This document shows positions 35,820 through 44,957 of a stretch of 64,000 nt of DNA, piece by piece. The first letter of the stretch is position 1, and each line of letters begins with the position of its first letter. Source of the DNA: an uncultured Rhodanobacteraceae bacterium (GTDB lineage Bacteria; Pseudomonadota; Gammaproteobacteria; Xanthomonadales; SZUA-5); NCBI GenBank assembly GCA_937928755.1, contig CALEZI010000176.1, positions 12,544 to 76,543 on the forward strand. Direction: 5' to 3'. A program made the translations under genes and the position numbers. The notes beneath the pieces are model-generated. The model was not told the origin of the DNA, made no database searches, and saw only the letters and a list, made by a program, of their open reading frames with translations.

Positions 35820-37445
35820 TCAGACTTGCTCGGGCACCATCTCGATCGCCCCGCACGGGCATTCGGATACGCACACGCCGCAGCCTTTGCAGTAGTCGTA
35901 ATTGAACTGGAAACGCTTGCCCGGTCCGAGTTTGATCACTGCGTTGTCGGGGCATACGCCGTAGCAGTTGTCACACTCGAAGCAGTTGCCGCAACTCATG
36001 CAGCGACGCGCTTCGAACAGGGCGTTGTCTTCGGTCAATCCGCCCTGCACCTCGTCGAAACTGCTGGTGCGTCGGGCGATGTCGAGTTGCGGTCGTACCG
36101 TCTTCGGCGCATCGCTGTAGTACCAGGTATTGAGGCGATCGAGGGTGGCCGGCGCGTGCTTCGGTGCAGCATCCAGGACGGCGCCGCGCAGCCATGCATC
36201 GATGTTGCGTGCCGCCTTCTTGCCGTGACCCACGGCCACCGTGACGTTGCGTTCGGCCGGCACCATGTCGCCACCCGCGAACAACCCCGGATGGCTGGTC
36301 ATCATGTGCGCATCGACTTCGACGACGCCGTCCCTCATCTTCAGGTCGGCGATGCCGTCGAGCAGCGACAGGTCGACGTCCTGACCCAGCGCCAGGATCA
36401 ACGAATCGGCTTCCAGCGTTTCGAATTCGCCGGTGGGCTGCGGATTGCCCTTGGCATCGAGCGTCATCTTCTCGATGGTCAGCACGCCGCTGTCTTCGCT
36501 CTTGATGGTCGACAGCCACTTGACCATCACGCCTTCCTCCAGCGCCTCCTCGACCTCGAAGTCGTGTGCCGGCATTTTCTCGCGGGTGCGCCGGTAGACG
36601 ATCATGGCCTCGGTTGCGCCCAGCCGTTTGGCGGTGCGCGCGACGTCGATGGCGGTATTGCCGCCGCCATAAACAACGACACGACGACCCAGCATCGGTT
36701 GCTCTTCGCCCTCCATCGAGCGCAGCACGGCGACGGCATCGAGGATGCGCGAGCTGTCCTTGGCCGGAATGTAGGCACGCTTGGCGATATGCGCGCCCAC
36801 CGCCAGGAAGACGGCGTCGAAGCCGCCCTCGCGCATGGTCTGCGCCACATCGGCGACCTTGGTATTGAGCTGCACCGTCACGCCGAGGTCGAGGATGCGC
36901 TGCATCTCCGCTTCCAGCACTTCGCGCGGCAACCGGTACTTGGGAATGCCAAAGCGCATCATGCCGCCCATGAACGGGCCGGCCTCGATGACAGTGACCG
37001 TGTGCCCCAGCCGTCGCAGGTGGTACGCGGCCGACATGCCCGAAGGCCCGGCGCCCACGACCAGCACCTTCTTGCCGGTTTCTGTGGCCGGCGCGGCAAA
37101 CTTCCAGCCCTTCTTCAACGCCTCGTCGCCGAGAAATCGCTCCACCGAGTTGATGCCGACCGCCTCGTCGACCTGGGCGCGGTTGCACTTGCTTTCGCAG
37201 GTGTGGTAGCAGACGCGCCCCATGATCGCCGGGAACGGATTGTCGCGCGTCAGATGACGCCAGGCGGCTTCGTAGTCGCCGCTCTCGGCGTGGAACAACC
37301 AGCCCTGTATATCCTCGCCGGCCGGGCATTGCGCATTGCATGGCGGCAAACGGTCGACATACACCGGGCGTTCGGTGCGCCAGGTGCCGGTCTTGTTGGC
37401 CAGCGAGGAGCCAGGGTCCAGGGTAATCGCGAAAGGCTTTTGCAT
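35820..37445 (-). CDS. GltD-like NAD(P)H oxidoreductase fused to a two-[4Fe-4S] ferredoxin domain
   Basis: 541 aa from the ATG at 37445. An N-terminal Fe-S domain (cysteines 36, 40, 79, 83, 87: CNAQC, CYHTCESKC) is followed by a FAD Rossmann motif (VLVVGAGPSGMSAAY near 127-141), an NAD(P) motif (VVVYGGGNTAIDVA) and an ending with two [4Fe-4S] sets: CMSCGNCFECDNCYGVCP and CKGCGVCVSECP. The first set has extra cysteines. The layout is GltD/DsrL-like with a PorD-type ferredoxin. It lies 2 bp downstream of the oxidoreductase beta subunit gene, so it most likely passes electrons between the enzyme and NAD(P)H. Confidence 0.9.
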   Translation of the reverse strand: MQKPFAITLDPGSSLANKTGTWRTERPVYVDRLPPCNAQCPAGEDIQGWLFHAESGDYEAAWRHLTRDNPFPAIMGRVCYHTCESKCNRAQVDEAVGINSVERFLGDEALKKGWKFAAPATETGKKVLVVGAGPSGMSAAYHLRRLGHTVTVIEAGPFMGGMMRFGIPKYRLPREVLEAEMQRILDLGVTVQLNTKVADVAQTMREGGFDAVFLAVGAHIAKRAYIPAKDSSRILDAVAVLRSMEGEEQPMLGRRVVVYGGGNTAIDVARTAKRLGATEAMIVYRRTREKMPAHDFEVEEALEEGVMVKWLSTIKSEDSGVLTIEKMTLDAKGNPQPTGEFETLEADSLILALGQDVDLSLLDGIADLKMRDGVVEVDAHMMTSHPGLFAGGDMVPAERNVTVAVGHGKKAARNIDAWLRGAVLDAAPKHAPATLDRLNTWYYSDAPKTVRPQLDIARRTSSFDEVQGGLTEDNALFEARRCMSCGNCFECDNCYGVCPDNAVIKLGPGKRFQFNYDYCKGCGVCVSECPCGAIEMVPEQV

Positions 37446-37447
37446 GG

Positions 37448-38482
37448 TCACGCGGCCACCTCGTCGAGCAAGCCGTAACGGCGAATATTGCGGTCGGCCT
37501 CGGCCTGGATCTGCGCCAGCATCTCGACATGGCCATGGGCACCGAACAGGTGGGCGAAGCGTTTCTGCGGTTTCAGGTATTCCTCCACCGGCACGCGATG
37601 GCGGATCCTGGTGACGTGGGTCACTTCGCCGCGCTCGGCTTCGAACACCGGGAAGATGCCGGTCTCGCGCGCCAGGCGCGCCAGCTTGATGGTGTCGCAA
37701 CTGGCTGCGCCCCAGCCGAGCGGACACGGCACCAGGATGTGCAGGTAGCGCGCGCCGTGCATGCTCATGGCTTTTTCCACCTTGGCTTCCAGATCGCGCA
37801 GGTCGGCCACGGTGGCCGTGGCCACATAGGGGATCTCGTGCGCAATGGCGATGCGCGGCAGGTCCTTGCCCTGCCCCGCCTCGGCGCCCGGATGCGGGCC
37901 GACCGCCAACGTGGTGTTGGTGCGCGCGGCGAACGGCGTCGCCGAACTGCGCTGCACGCCGGTGTTCATGTACGCCTCGTTGTCGTAACAGATGTAGAGC
38001 ACGTCATCGTTGCGCTCGAACATGCCGGACAGGCAACCGAAGCCGATGTCGGTGGTGCCGCCATCGCCGCCCTGCGCGATGACGCGCACTGCACTCTGCG
38101 CCAGACCCGCTTTGCGCGCCTTGACCCGCAGCGCTGCAGCGATGCCGGTGCCCACCGCAGCGGCATTGCCGAACAGCGAATGCAGCCACGGCAACTGCCA
38201 GGAGGTTTCCGGATACGGCGTGGAAAACACTTCCAGGCAGCCGGTGGCATTGGCGGCGATCAGCTGCCCGTTGGTGGCGCGCATCGCGGCGTCAATCGCA
38301 TAGCGTGCGCCGAGCGCTTCGCCACAGCCCTGGCAGGCGCGGTGACCGGAGGTCAGCGAATTGTTGCGTTCGGTCGACGCCTGCACGCTGCGTTGCTCGC
38401 TGTCGAGCAGTCGGTTGCCGACGGTGAAGGTACCGGTCTGGTAGAACTTGATCGGCGCCGCGGATGATGTGTGGCTGCTCAT
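37448..38482 (-). CDS. porB: 2-oxoacid:ferredoxin oxidoreductase, beta subunit
   Basis: 344 aa. Thiamine-diphosphate motif GDGGTTDIGFGCLSG near 137, cysteines in HRACQGCGEALGARYA near 50 and CPLGWGAASC near 255, which bind a [4Fe-4S] cluster in pyruvate:ferredoxin oxidoreductases. YICYDNEAYMNTGVQRSSAT is typical of PorB. It reacts with pyruvate or a branched 2-oxoacid together with the alpha subunit. It begins 1 bp after the alpha gene. Confidence 0.92.
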   Translation of the reverse strand: MSSHTSSAAPIKFYQTGTFTVGNRLLDSEQRSVQASTERNNSLTSGHRACQGCGEALGARYAIDAAMRATNGQLIAANATGCLEVFSTPYPETSWQLPWLHSLFGNAAAVGTGIAAALRVKARKAGLAQSAVRVIAQGGDGGTTDIGFGCLSGMFERNDDVLYICYDNEAYMNTGVQRSSATPFAARTNTTLAVGPHPGAEAGQGKDLPRIAIAHEIPYVATATVADLRDLEAKVEKAMSMHGARYLHILVPCPLGWGAASCDTIKLARLARETGIFPVFEAERGEVTHVTRIRHRVPVEEYLKPQKRFAHLFGAHGHVEMLAQIQAEADRNIRRYGLLDEVAA

Positions 38483-38483
38483 G

Positions 38484-39737
38484 TCAGATCACCTTCGCTG
38501 CTATCGGGCCGACATCGCGCAACAGGCTTTCGGCGATGGGGCCACTTCGGCGCATCTGCGCCTCGCGTGCCAGTTGGCGATTGACGATGCGCCAATCCAG
38601 ATCCATGAAGGTCAGCGGCTGCAGAGTGCCGGCGATGGCTTCATTCAATGTGCGCTGCAGCGAGGACTTGGTGATGGCGCGGCCGCCAAGGCCGGCGACC
38701 ACGGTGTAACCGTGCAACTGCAACCCGGACAGCGCCAGTCGTACATCGGTCGAGACCACGCCCCCGAGGCCAACGCAGAAGCTCTTCTCCAGCACCACCA
38801 CGTTCTTCGCACCTTGCAGGGCGGCGCGCACGGCGGCCAACGGGAACGGCCGGAACGACTGGATTCCGAGCACGCCGATGTTGATCCCGGCGGCGCGCAT
38901 GTCGTCGATGGTGTCCTTCAGCGTACCGATCACCGAGCCCAGCGCGACAACGATGGTTTCGGCATCTTCGATCCGGTAGCCGCGGACCAGGCCACCGGAC
39001 TGGCGGCCGAAGCGCTCGGCGAATTCCTGCGCGATGCGCGGGATCACATCCAGCGCGGTCAGCTGCTTGGCATGCGCCAGATAGCGTACCTCGGTGAACG
39101 CCTCCGGCCCGACCATTGCGCCAATCGACACCGGCTCGGCGGGATCGAGCACCTGACGCGGTTCATACGGCGGCAGAAAGGCATCAACGTCGGCCTGCGC
39201 GGGCATGTCGACGCGCTCGTAGGCGTGGGTGAGGATGAATCCATCCATGCAGACCATCACCGGCATCGACAGTTCTTCGGCCAGCTTGAAGGCCTGGATG
39301 TGCAGGTCGAGAGCCTCCTGGTTGCTCTCGGCGAACAACTGGATCCAGCCGCAATCGCGCTGGCTCATCGAATCGCTGTGGTCGTTCCAGATGTTGATCG
39401 GCGCGCCGATGGCCCGATTGGCGATCGTCATCACGATCGGCAGGCCGAGACCCGACGCGTTGTAGACGGCCTCGGCCATGAACAGCAGGCCCTGGCTGGC
39501 CGTCGCCGTGTAGGTGCGCGCGCCGGTTGCCGACGAGCCGATGGCCACGCTCATTGCGGCGAATTCGCTCTCGACATTGATGAACTCGCAATCGGTCAAG
39601 ACCTCGCTCTTGACCATCTCGCCGAGGCCTTCGACGATGTGCGTCTGCGGCGAAATCGGATAGGCGCAGATCACTTCCGGCCGGCACAGCGCCACCGCTT
39701 CGGCGACCGCGCGCGAGCCCTCCATTTGCCTAAGCAT
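38484..39737 (-). CDS. porA: 2-oxoacid:ferredoxin oxidoreductase, alpha subunit
   Basis: 417 aa from the ATG at 39737, which overlaps the gamma stop by 8 bp. It has the family features MEGSRAVAEAVALCRPEVI, YPISPQTHIVEGLGE, FINVESEFAAMSVAIGSSATG and TATASQGLLFMAEAVYNASG. SVIGTLKDTIDDMR and VLEKSFCVGLGGVVSTDV are in the C-terminal part. It supplies part of the substrate and ThDP pocket. The combination of subunits (gamma, alpha, beta) matches four-subunit enzymes of Archaea and anaerobes rather than the fused PFOR. Confidence 0.93.
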   Translation of the reverse strand: MLRQMEGSRAVAEAVALCRPEVICAYPISPQTHIVEGLGEMVKSEVLTDCEFINVESEFAAMSVAIGSSATGARTYTATASQGLLFMAEAVYNASGLGLPIVMTIANRAIGAPINIWNDHSDSMSQRDCGWIQLFAESNQEALDLHIQAFKLAEELSMPVMVCMDGFILTHAYERVDMPAQADVDAFLPPYEPRQVLDPAEPVSIGAMVGPEAFTEVRYLAHAKQLTALDVIPRIAQEFAERFGRQSGGLVRGYRIEDAETIVVALGSVIGTLKDTIDDMRAAGINIGVLGIQSFRPFPLAAVRAALQGAKNVVVLEKSFCVGLGGVVSTDVRLALSGLQLHGYTVVAGLGGRAITKSSLQRTLNEAIAGTLQPLTFMDLDWRIVNRQLAREAQMRRSGPIAESLLRDVGPIAAKVI

Positions 39738-40311
39738 GCGACAGCTCCTCCATTTCGCGCTGGATGAATGCAAAAGCCTCGGCGGCGGCAGCGACGTTGC
39801 TTTCGGCCACCTTGCCGGAGAATTTGGTACGAATGGCGTGATCCACGGCCTCCAGCATGATCAATCCCGACAGCGCCGCAAAACCGCCGAGCAGCACCGC
39901 ATTGGGCAGTGGCCTGCCGATGTGCTTGAGCGCAATCTCGGTCGCCGGCACCGTGACCAGACGCTCGTGGCGAAAGCGTTTCTCGATCTCGGCGAGGCCC
40001 AGATCATGAAAGCTGCGCTTGCTGTTGATCAGCACATAACCATCCGGCCGCAGACCCTGAAACACGTCCACCTGATGCAGCAGCGTCGGGTCCTGCACGA
40101 TCAAGACATCCGGCGCCAGGATCGGTTCGCGCAGTCGGATCTCGTGGTTATCGATACGACAGTAGGCGATCACCGGAGCGCCGGTGCGTTCGGAGCCGAA
40201 GCTCGGGAAGGCCTGGGCGTGGCGCCCCTGTTCGAAGGCTGCGATCGACAACATTTCAGCCGCGGTGACCACCCCCTGACCGCCGCGGCCATGAATCCGG
40301 ATCTGCAGCAT
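39730..40311 (-). CDS. porG: 2-oxoacid:ferredoxin oxidoreductase, gamma subunit
   Basis: 193 aa from the ATG at 40311. It starts with MLQIRIHGRGGQGVVTAAEM, the signature of the gamma domain, then AFPSFGSERTGAPVIAYCRI and PNAVLLGGFAAL. First gene of the operon porG-porA-porB-gltD-like. About 180 bp separate it from the divergent transglutaminase gene at 40491. Confidence 0.92.
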   Translation of the reverse strand: MLQIRIHGRGGQGVVTAAEMLSIAAFEQGRHAQAFPSFGSERTGAPVIAYCRIDNHEIRLREPILAPDVLIVQDPTLLHQVDVFQGLRPDGYVLINSKRSFHDLGLAEIEKRFRHERLVTVPATEIALKHIGRPLPNAVLLGGFAALSGLIMLEAVDHAIRTKFSGKVAESNVAAAAEAFAFIQREMEELSHA

Positions 40312-40490
40312 CAGCCGTTCTCCCGTTAGTGCCTGTGAACACCATTGTGCGGGTTCCACAACTCAAGGCGTTGATCCAGAGCAAGGCGGCATCCGGCATG
40401 AATGCCATCGCTACGGAGTGCGCACATTCGGGGTATCAATCCGGCGGCGCTTTGGCACAATAGGCGCCCTTTTCAAGGCACGAACACTGA

Positions 40491-41933
40491 ATGCGACCAC
40501 GTTGGTTGTTGCTCATCGCGGCTCTGATCGTGGCGCAGATTGCGCACGCCGAGTCTCCCGCCGACAGCACGCGCACCTGGCGTGCGGTCCTGTTCGATGG
40601 TCGCAAGGTCGGTTGGTCACTCACCGAACGCGCCGAAGCACCCGACGGCAGTGTCCGTACCGCCGAGGTCATGGACTTGCAGATCCAGCGCGAGGGCGTC
40701 TCGATCTCGATGTACTCCCTCGAAGAAACGACCGAGAGCGCAACCGGGGAACCGCTTGGGTTTCGCGCCGAAATCCGCACCGCCGGACAGGAGCTCAAAT
40801 ACAGCGCCAGACTGAGTGCCGCGCGTACCTTCGAAGTCACACTCGCCGGGGCTGGCGCCACGCGCCAGCAGACGCTGGTCATACCCGACCATGCTCTGTT
40901 CTTCGAGGGCCAGCGCCGCGCGTTGAAAGCCGGAATCGGTGGCCCGGCCAGGATCATCGCGATCGATGCCTTCGTTCCCAGCCAATTGTCGGTGATTTCG
41001 CTGGAGACCAGCTTCAAACGCCTGCGCCGCGTCGAATTGTTCAAGGACGAGGCCGAACTCACGGAAGTCGAACAGTTGGTGCGCTATCCGGATGGCCCGA
41101 TGCGCGTGCAAGCCTTCGTCGACGAGGACTTCGATGCGCAACGCATCCGCATGGACCTGGCTGGCATGCAGGTGGAACTGCTGGCCTGCGACGAGCAGTG
41201 CGCGCGCGCCCCGAATCAGCCGCTGGATTTTCTCGACCGCCTGGTCATCGACGCCCCGCGCCCGCTGAGCGCGGCCGAGTTGTCGCAACCCCTGCGCATG
41301 CAGGTGCGAATAACCGGCACCGACATCGCACCGACGACCACCGGACACCAGAGTGTCACTGCGGGTCGGCCCGGACATTTCGAATTGCGCATCGATCCGT
41401 CGCAGGCACGGCCCGACGGCGAGATCCTCGACCTCTATCGCGAGCCTTCGGCGTGGGTGCAGTCGGACAGCGTGCTGCTCAAGGATCTGGCCAAACGCGC
41501 GACCAAGGGCGCGGGCGACGATCTCGCGCGGATGCAGAAGGCTGAATCGTTCGTGCGCAAGTACATTTTCGGCAAGAACCTGTCAGTGGGTTATGCCTCC
41601 GCGCTGGAAGTTGCGACCACGCGGCAAGGCGACTGCACCGAACATGCGCTGCTGTTGACCGCGATCGCGCGCGCATCCGGTATTCCGGCACGCGTCGCCA
41701 CCGGTCTCGCCTATGTGCCGCGCTTCGGCGATCGCGAGCATGTTTTCGTGCCGCACGCCTGGACCGAAGCCTATGTGAATGGTCGTTGGCGCGGGTTCGA
41801 TGCAGCTCTGGACGGCTTCGATTCGGGGCATGTCGCGCTGGCCATCGGCGATGGGGATCCAGTGCGCTACTTTGCCGGCGTTGCCTTGCTCGGCCGTCTG
41901 CAGATCGAGAGCATCGCCCGGGACCCGCGCTGA
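40491..41933 (+). CDS. Secreted transglutaminase-like protein
   Basis: 480 aa with a Sec signal peptide (PRWLLLIAALIVAQIAHA-ES). A beta-rich N-terminal domain is followed by a transglutaminase-like core: catalytic cysteine in RQGDCTEHALLLTAIAR (near 382), histidine in VFVPHAWTEAYV (near 423) and aspartate in GFDAALDGFDSGHVALA. Bacterial members act as peptidases or cross-linkers in the envelope. It starts a three-gene run with overlapping or abutting stops (TGATG at 41931, ATGA at 42865). Confidence 0.88.
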   Translation: MRPRWLLLIAALIVAQIAHAESPADSTRTWRAVLFDGRKVGWSLTERAEAPDGSVRTAEVMDLQIQREGVSISMYSLEETTESATGEPLGFRAEIRTAGQELKYSARLSAARTFEVTLAGAGATRQQTLVIPDHALFFEGQRRALKAGIGGPARIIAIDAFVPSQLSVISLETSFKRLRRVELFKDEAELTEVEQLVRYPDGPMRVQAFVDEDFDAQRIRMDLAGMQVELLACDEQCARAPNQPLDFLDRLVIDAPRPLSAAELSQPLRMQVRITGTDIAPTTTGHQSVTAGRPGHFELRIDPSQARPDGEILDLYREPSAWVQSDSVLLKDLAKRATKGAGDDLARMQKAESFVRKYIFGKNLSVGYASALEVATTRQGDCTEHALLLTAIARASGIPARVATGLAYVPRFGDREHVFVPHAWTEAYVNGRWRGFDAALDGFDSGHVALAIGDGDPVRYFAGVALLGRLQIESIARDPR

Positions 41934-42868
41934 TGCGATTTTTGCTGGTCCTCATCGCTGTCGCATGCCTCGCCGGGAGCACCCTTGCGGCAGCGCCGCG
42001 CCCGGTCTCGCGACCGGCGATCGCAGGCATCGTCACTGATCCAGCGCTGGGCGAACTCAGCGGTCTGGCGCGCTCGCAAGTCTTGCGCGATCGATACTGG
42101 GCGATCAACGACGGCGGTTTTGGCAACTACCTGTTGCTGGTGGATGGTCGCGGTCGGGTACTGCGCAAGCTCGCGGTCGCCGGCGCCGCCAACGTCGACT
42201 GGGAAGACCTGGCCAGTTTTCGCTGGCGCAACGAGAACTGGTTGCTGATTGCCGATACCGGCGACAACTCCGGCATCCGCGAGCATGTGTCGCTGTGGAT
42301 GTTGCGCGAACCGGCGTCCGCATCTGGCGCTGCCGACAAGGCCGGACCCGCGCGCGAACTGCGCCTGCGTTATCCGGATGAACCGCACGATGTCGAAGCC
42401 ATCACGGTCGACCCGAACGCCGGCGAGATCTATCTGCTGACCAAGCGCACGGTACCTGCGGTCCTGTATCGCGTGCCGCTGTCGGCGTTCGACGACCGTG
42501 GCATCGTGGTTGCCGAGCGCGTGGCCGCTCTGGACCTGATTCCGCAGCCCACCGAACGCGAGATCGTCCGTGACGGGTCGCTGAGTCGATATCGATCGCA
42601 AGTCACGGCGCTGGAACTGGACTGCAATCGGCGCGGTTTGCTGGTGCTCACTTACGACGCGATCTATCGCTATCTGCGCGAGCCTGGTCAGACGTGGGAA
42701 CAAGCACTGGCGGGACAGTCGCCGGCGCGCTCGCCGCTCAGCCTGTTGCCCCAGGCTGAAGCCATGACGCTCGATCGCGACTGCAAGAACCTGTTCGTCG
42801 GCAGCGAAAAGGCGCCGGTCCCGCTGCTCAGATTCCGCTACCGGCCGGTGACCGGGAACGGCCCATGA
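41933..42868 (+). CDS. Secreted protein, probable beta-propeller
   Basis: 311 aa starting within the previous gene's stop (TGATG). It has a signal peptide (FLLVLIAVACLAGSTLAAA) and short motifs of a six-bladed propeller (ELSGLARSQV, YWAINDGGFGNYLLLVDG, DVEAITVDPNAGEIYLLTKR, QAEAMTLDRDCKNLFVG), similar to SdiA-regulated/phytase-like secreted proteins. No active site recognised. Coupled to a DD-carboxypeptidase-like gene downstream. Confidence 0.75.
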   Translation: MRFLLVLIAVACLAGSTLAAAPRPVSRPAIAGIVTDPALGELSGLARSQVLRDRYWAINDGGFGNYLLLVDGRGRVLRKLAVAGAANVDWEDLASFRWRNENWLLIADTGDNSGIREHVSLWMLREPASASGAADKAGPARELRLRYPDEPHDVEAITVDPNAGEIYLLTKRTVPAVLYRVPLSAFDDRGIVVAERVAALDLIPQPTEREIVRDGSLSRYRSQVTALELDCNRRGLLVLTYDAIYRYLREPGQTWEQALAGQSPARSPLSLLPQAEAMTLDRDCKNLFVGSEKAPVPLLRFRYRPVTGNGP

Positions 42869-43629
42869 CGGTCCGCCTCGCTGTGCCAGGCTTTCCCGGG
42901 TTCATCGCTCGGCAGCAGCGGGAAGCGCATCTGTTGCAGGCGCTGAAATCCGGCCGCTGGCGCATAAGCTGCGCGACGACGCCTTTGGCCGGACGAAGTT
43001 ATGCGCAATTACGCAAGGCGCTGGATCGGCTTTCGTTGGCGCAGCAGTTGGCACTGGAACGGGCGATGAGCCAGCGCATAGGTCTGGCGCCAAGCTGCCG
43101 CACCGAGATCAGCGTCGCCGAGTTGCAACCGGCGTTGATCGATGCCGCGGCGCGCGGCCTGCCCAGGCACGACCACGCCGTGTTGCTGCAAAGCGCCGGG
43201 CGTGATCGATTCGGGCGGCGCCACTGGCTGCAACCGGTGGTCAGTCGTGCGTGGGCGCGCATGCGTGAGGCAGCGCTCGGCGACGCCATCGAACTGGAGC
43301 TGATTTCCAGCTTTCGCAGCTTTCGCGATCAATGCCGGATATTGCAGCGCAAACGACGGCAGGGCCTGGATTGGCCAACGATCCTGCGGGCGAGCGCTGC
43401 GCCCGGCTACAGCGAGCACCATACCGGCTGCGCTGTCGACATCGCGACGCCCGGACTCGCGCCATTGACCGAGGACTTCGAGCATTCCCCGGCGTATGCG
43501 TGGCTGACCCGACACGCCGCCAACCACGGATTCCGACTGTCCTATCCGCGCAACAATGATTTGGGCTACATCTACGAGCCCTGGCACTGGCGTTACCATC
43601 CTCGCGGAGAGGGCGATACAGACCTTTGA
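42865..43629 (+). CDS. M15-family D-alanyl-D-alanine carboxypeptidase (VanY-like)
   Basis: 254 aa. The zinc site of the LAS/M15 fold is complete: SEHHTGCAVDIATPG near 186, and EPWHWRYHP at the end, with LISSFRSFRDQCRIL upstream. There is no obvious signal peptide, so export or a cytoplasmic role is open. It removes the terminal D-Ala from peptidoglycan stem peptides, or acts on related DD-bonds. The N-terminal 100 residues are extra and carry many Arg and Leu. ATG overlaps the upstream stop (ATGA). Confidence 0.9.
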   Translation: MTVRLAVPGFPGFIARQQREAHLLQALKSGRWRISCATTPLAGRSYAQLRKALDRLSLAQQLALERAMSQRIGLAPSCRTEISVAELQPALIDAAARGLPRHDHAVLLQSAGRDRFGRRHWLQPVVSRAWARMREAALGDAIELELISSFRSFRDQCRILQRKRRQGLDWPTILRASAAPGYSEHHTGCAVDIATPGLAPLTEDFEHSPAYAWLTRHAANHGFRLSYPRNNDLGYIYEPWHWRYHPRGEGDTDL

Positions 43630-43689
43630 GGTCGCGGCGAATCGCGAGCCCGGGACGCCAAAGCTCGGGGGCTCTCAGGCTCGGCTCGG

Positions 43690-44154
43690 TCAGTTCAGCA
43701 CCACCGGACCCTGGTTTTCGGTCGGCGTCATCTGCTGCGGCAAGTCCAGCGGCAGGCGGATGTTGGTGAGGCCGAGGTCCGACAACAGCCCCTGGGCGCG
43801 CGTCGCCAGCGCCGGAAACAACTGTCGCGCGCAAACCGCGTGATTGGCCGCAAACACGCTTGCGCCCAGAGCTTCCCCGGCAACCTGGCGATACATCGCC
43901 AAGGCCTTGATCTCGAGGTCGAACAGTCGCGTGCGTTGCACACCTCGCGTGGGCGTACCGACGCAGGTCAATCGGATCTGCAACGCATACTGCGGCGGGT
44001 TGGCACCCTCCACTGCGGTCGGCGTCAACTGCAATTCGACGTGCGCATTGCACTCGACGTTGCGCATCTCCTGACCTTGCAGCAACTGCGCCTGCAACGA
44101 GGTAAGACTCAGACTCTCCAGGGTCAGCAGCCGGAACAACTCATCAGCGGTCAT
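43690..44154 (-). CDS. Possible SecB-fold protein
   Basis: 154 aa. The central part (RLFDLEIKALAMYRQV) and the end (ARQLFPALATRAQGLLSDLG, then NIRLPLDLP) recall the last two helices of SecB, where FPYARE-x-x-S-D-L occurs, and the first half is beta-rich with LTCVG. The similarity is weak and the gene has no diagnostic SecB surface sequence. Convergent with the M15 gene, about 40 bp upstream of the DNA glycosylase gene on the other side of the gap. Confidence 0.6.
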   Translation of the reverse strand: MTADELFRLLTLESLSLTSLQAQLLQGQEMRNVECNAHVELQLTPTAVEGANPPQYALQIRLTCVGTPTRGVQRTRLFDLEIKALAMYRQVAGEALGASVFAANHAVCARQLFPALATRAQGLLSDLGLTNIRLPLDLPQQMTPTENQGPVVLN

Positions 44155-44193
44155 CGATGGGTCTCGAAATGCGGTCGATCGAAGTTTCCAGGA

Positions 44194-44832
44194 TCATTGC
44201 GAGTTGCGTTCTCGCGCCTGGTCCAATGCGCGCCAAAGATACAGGCTGGCCAGGCTGCGGTACGGCCGCCAGGCTTGGCCCAAGGCATCCAGCTCCTTGA
44301 CCGACGGCATCTGCCCGAGTCCATGCACGAGTTGCGCGCCAGCGCGCACACCGTAGTCGCTGAGCGGCAGGACGTCGGCCCGCCCCATGCGGAACATCAA
44401 CAGCATCTGTACCGTCCACGGCCCGATGCCGCGCACGATGGTCAGTCTTTCGATCGCCTGTTCGTCCGTCATGGCGGCGAGCGCTGCCGGCGTCGGCAGG
44501 CGTCGCGCCAGCGCGTGCTCAGCGAGATCCTTGAGCGCACGCGCCTTGTTGCCGGACACGCCTGCTGCCCGCAAGCTGGACTCGTCGACCTGCTTCAGGG
44601 CCTGCGCACTGACCGTACGCCCACCGATGGCGTGTTGCAGTCGGGCAAAAATGGTCTCCGCAGCCTTGCCGTTCAACTGCTGGAAAATAATCGAACGTGC
44701 CAGCGCATGCACCAGCGCAAAACGCTGCGGCCTTGGCACTGGCAGGTCGCCGATGCGGTCCATCCACGCGGCGAGTTTCGTGTCGTTCCGGCGCAGATGG
44801 GCGCGCGCGCTGACATCGATTTCGGTCGTCAT
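44194..44832 (-). CDS. DNA-3-methyladenine glycosylase II-like (HhH-GPD)
   Basis: 212 aa, the length of the short, N-terminal-domain-less AlkA form. Helix-hairpin-helix LTIVRGIGPWTVQMLLMF near 134-151 and the catalytic aspartate in LPLSDYGVRAG. FQQLNGKAAETIFARL is the earlier conserved helix. It removes alkylated bases such as 3-methyladenine from DNA. Single gene; upstream of rplS there is a 125-bp gap with a terminator. Confidence 0.93.
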   Translation of the reverse strand: MTTEIDVSARAHLRRNDTKLAAWMDRIGDLPVPRPQRFALVHALARSIIFQQLNGKAAETIFARLQHAIGGRTVSAQALKQVDESSLRAAGVSGNKARALKDLAEHALARRLPTPAALAAMTDEQAIERLTIVRGIGPWTVQMLLMFRMGRADVLPLSDYGVRAGAQLVHGLGQMPSVKELDALGQAWRPYRSLASLYLWRALDQARERNSQ

Positions 44833-44904
44833 CGGCTGCGAGCCCTCGCGCGGCGTGTCTCAAGAACGACGAATGCGGCAGCGATCCGACGATGATCGGC
44901 CGCC

Positions 44905-44936
44905 AGAAACGACGAAGGCGCCCGCAGGCGCCCTCG
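44905..44936 (-). terminator. Terminator of the rpsP-rimM-trmD-rplS operon
   Basis: On the minus strand GGCGCC-TGCG-GGCGCC is a perfect stem followed by TTCGTCGTTTC. It starts 22 bp after the rplS stop codon. Confidence 0.65.
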
Positions 44937-44957
44937 TCTACAGCCAAAGGCCACAGA

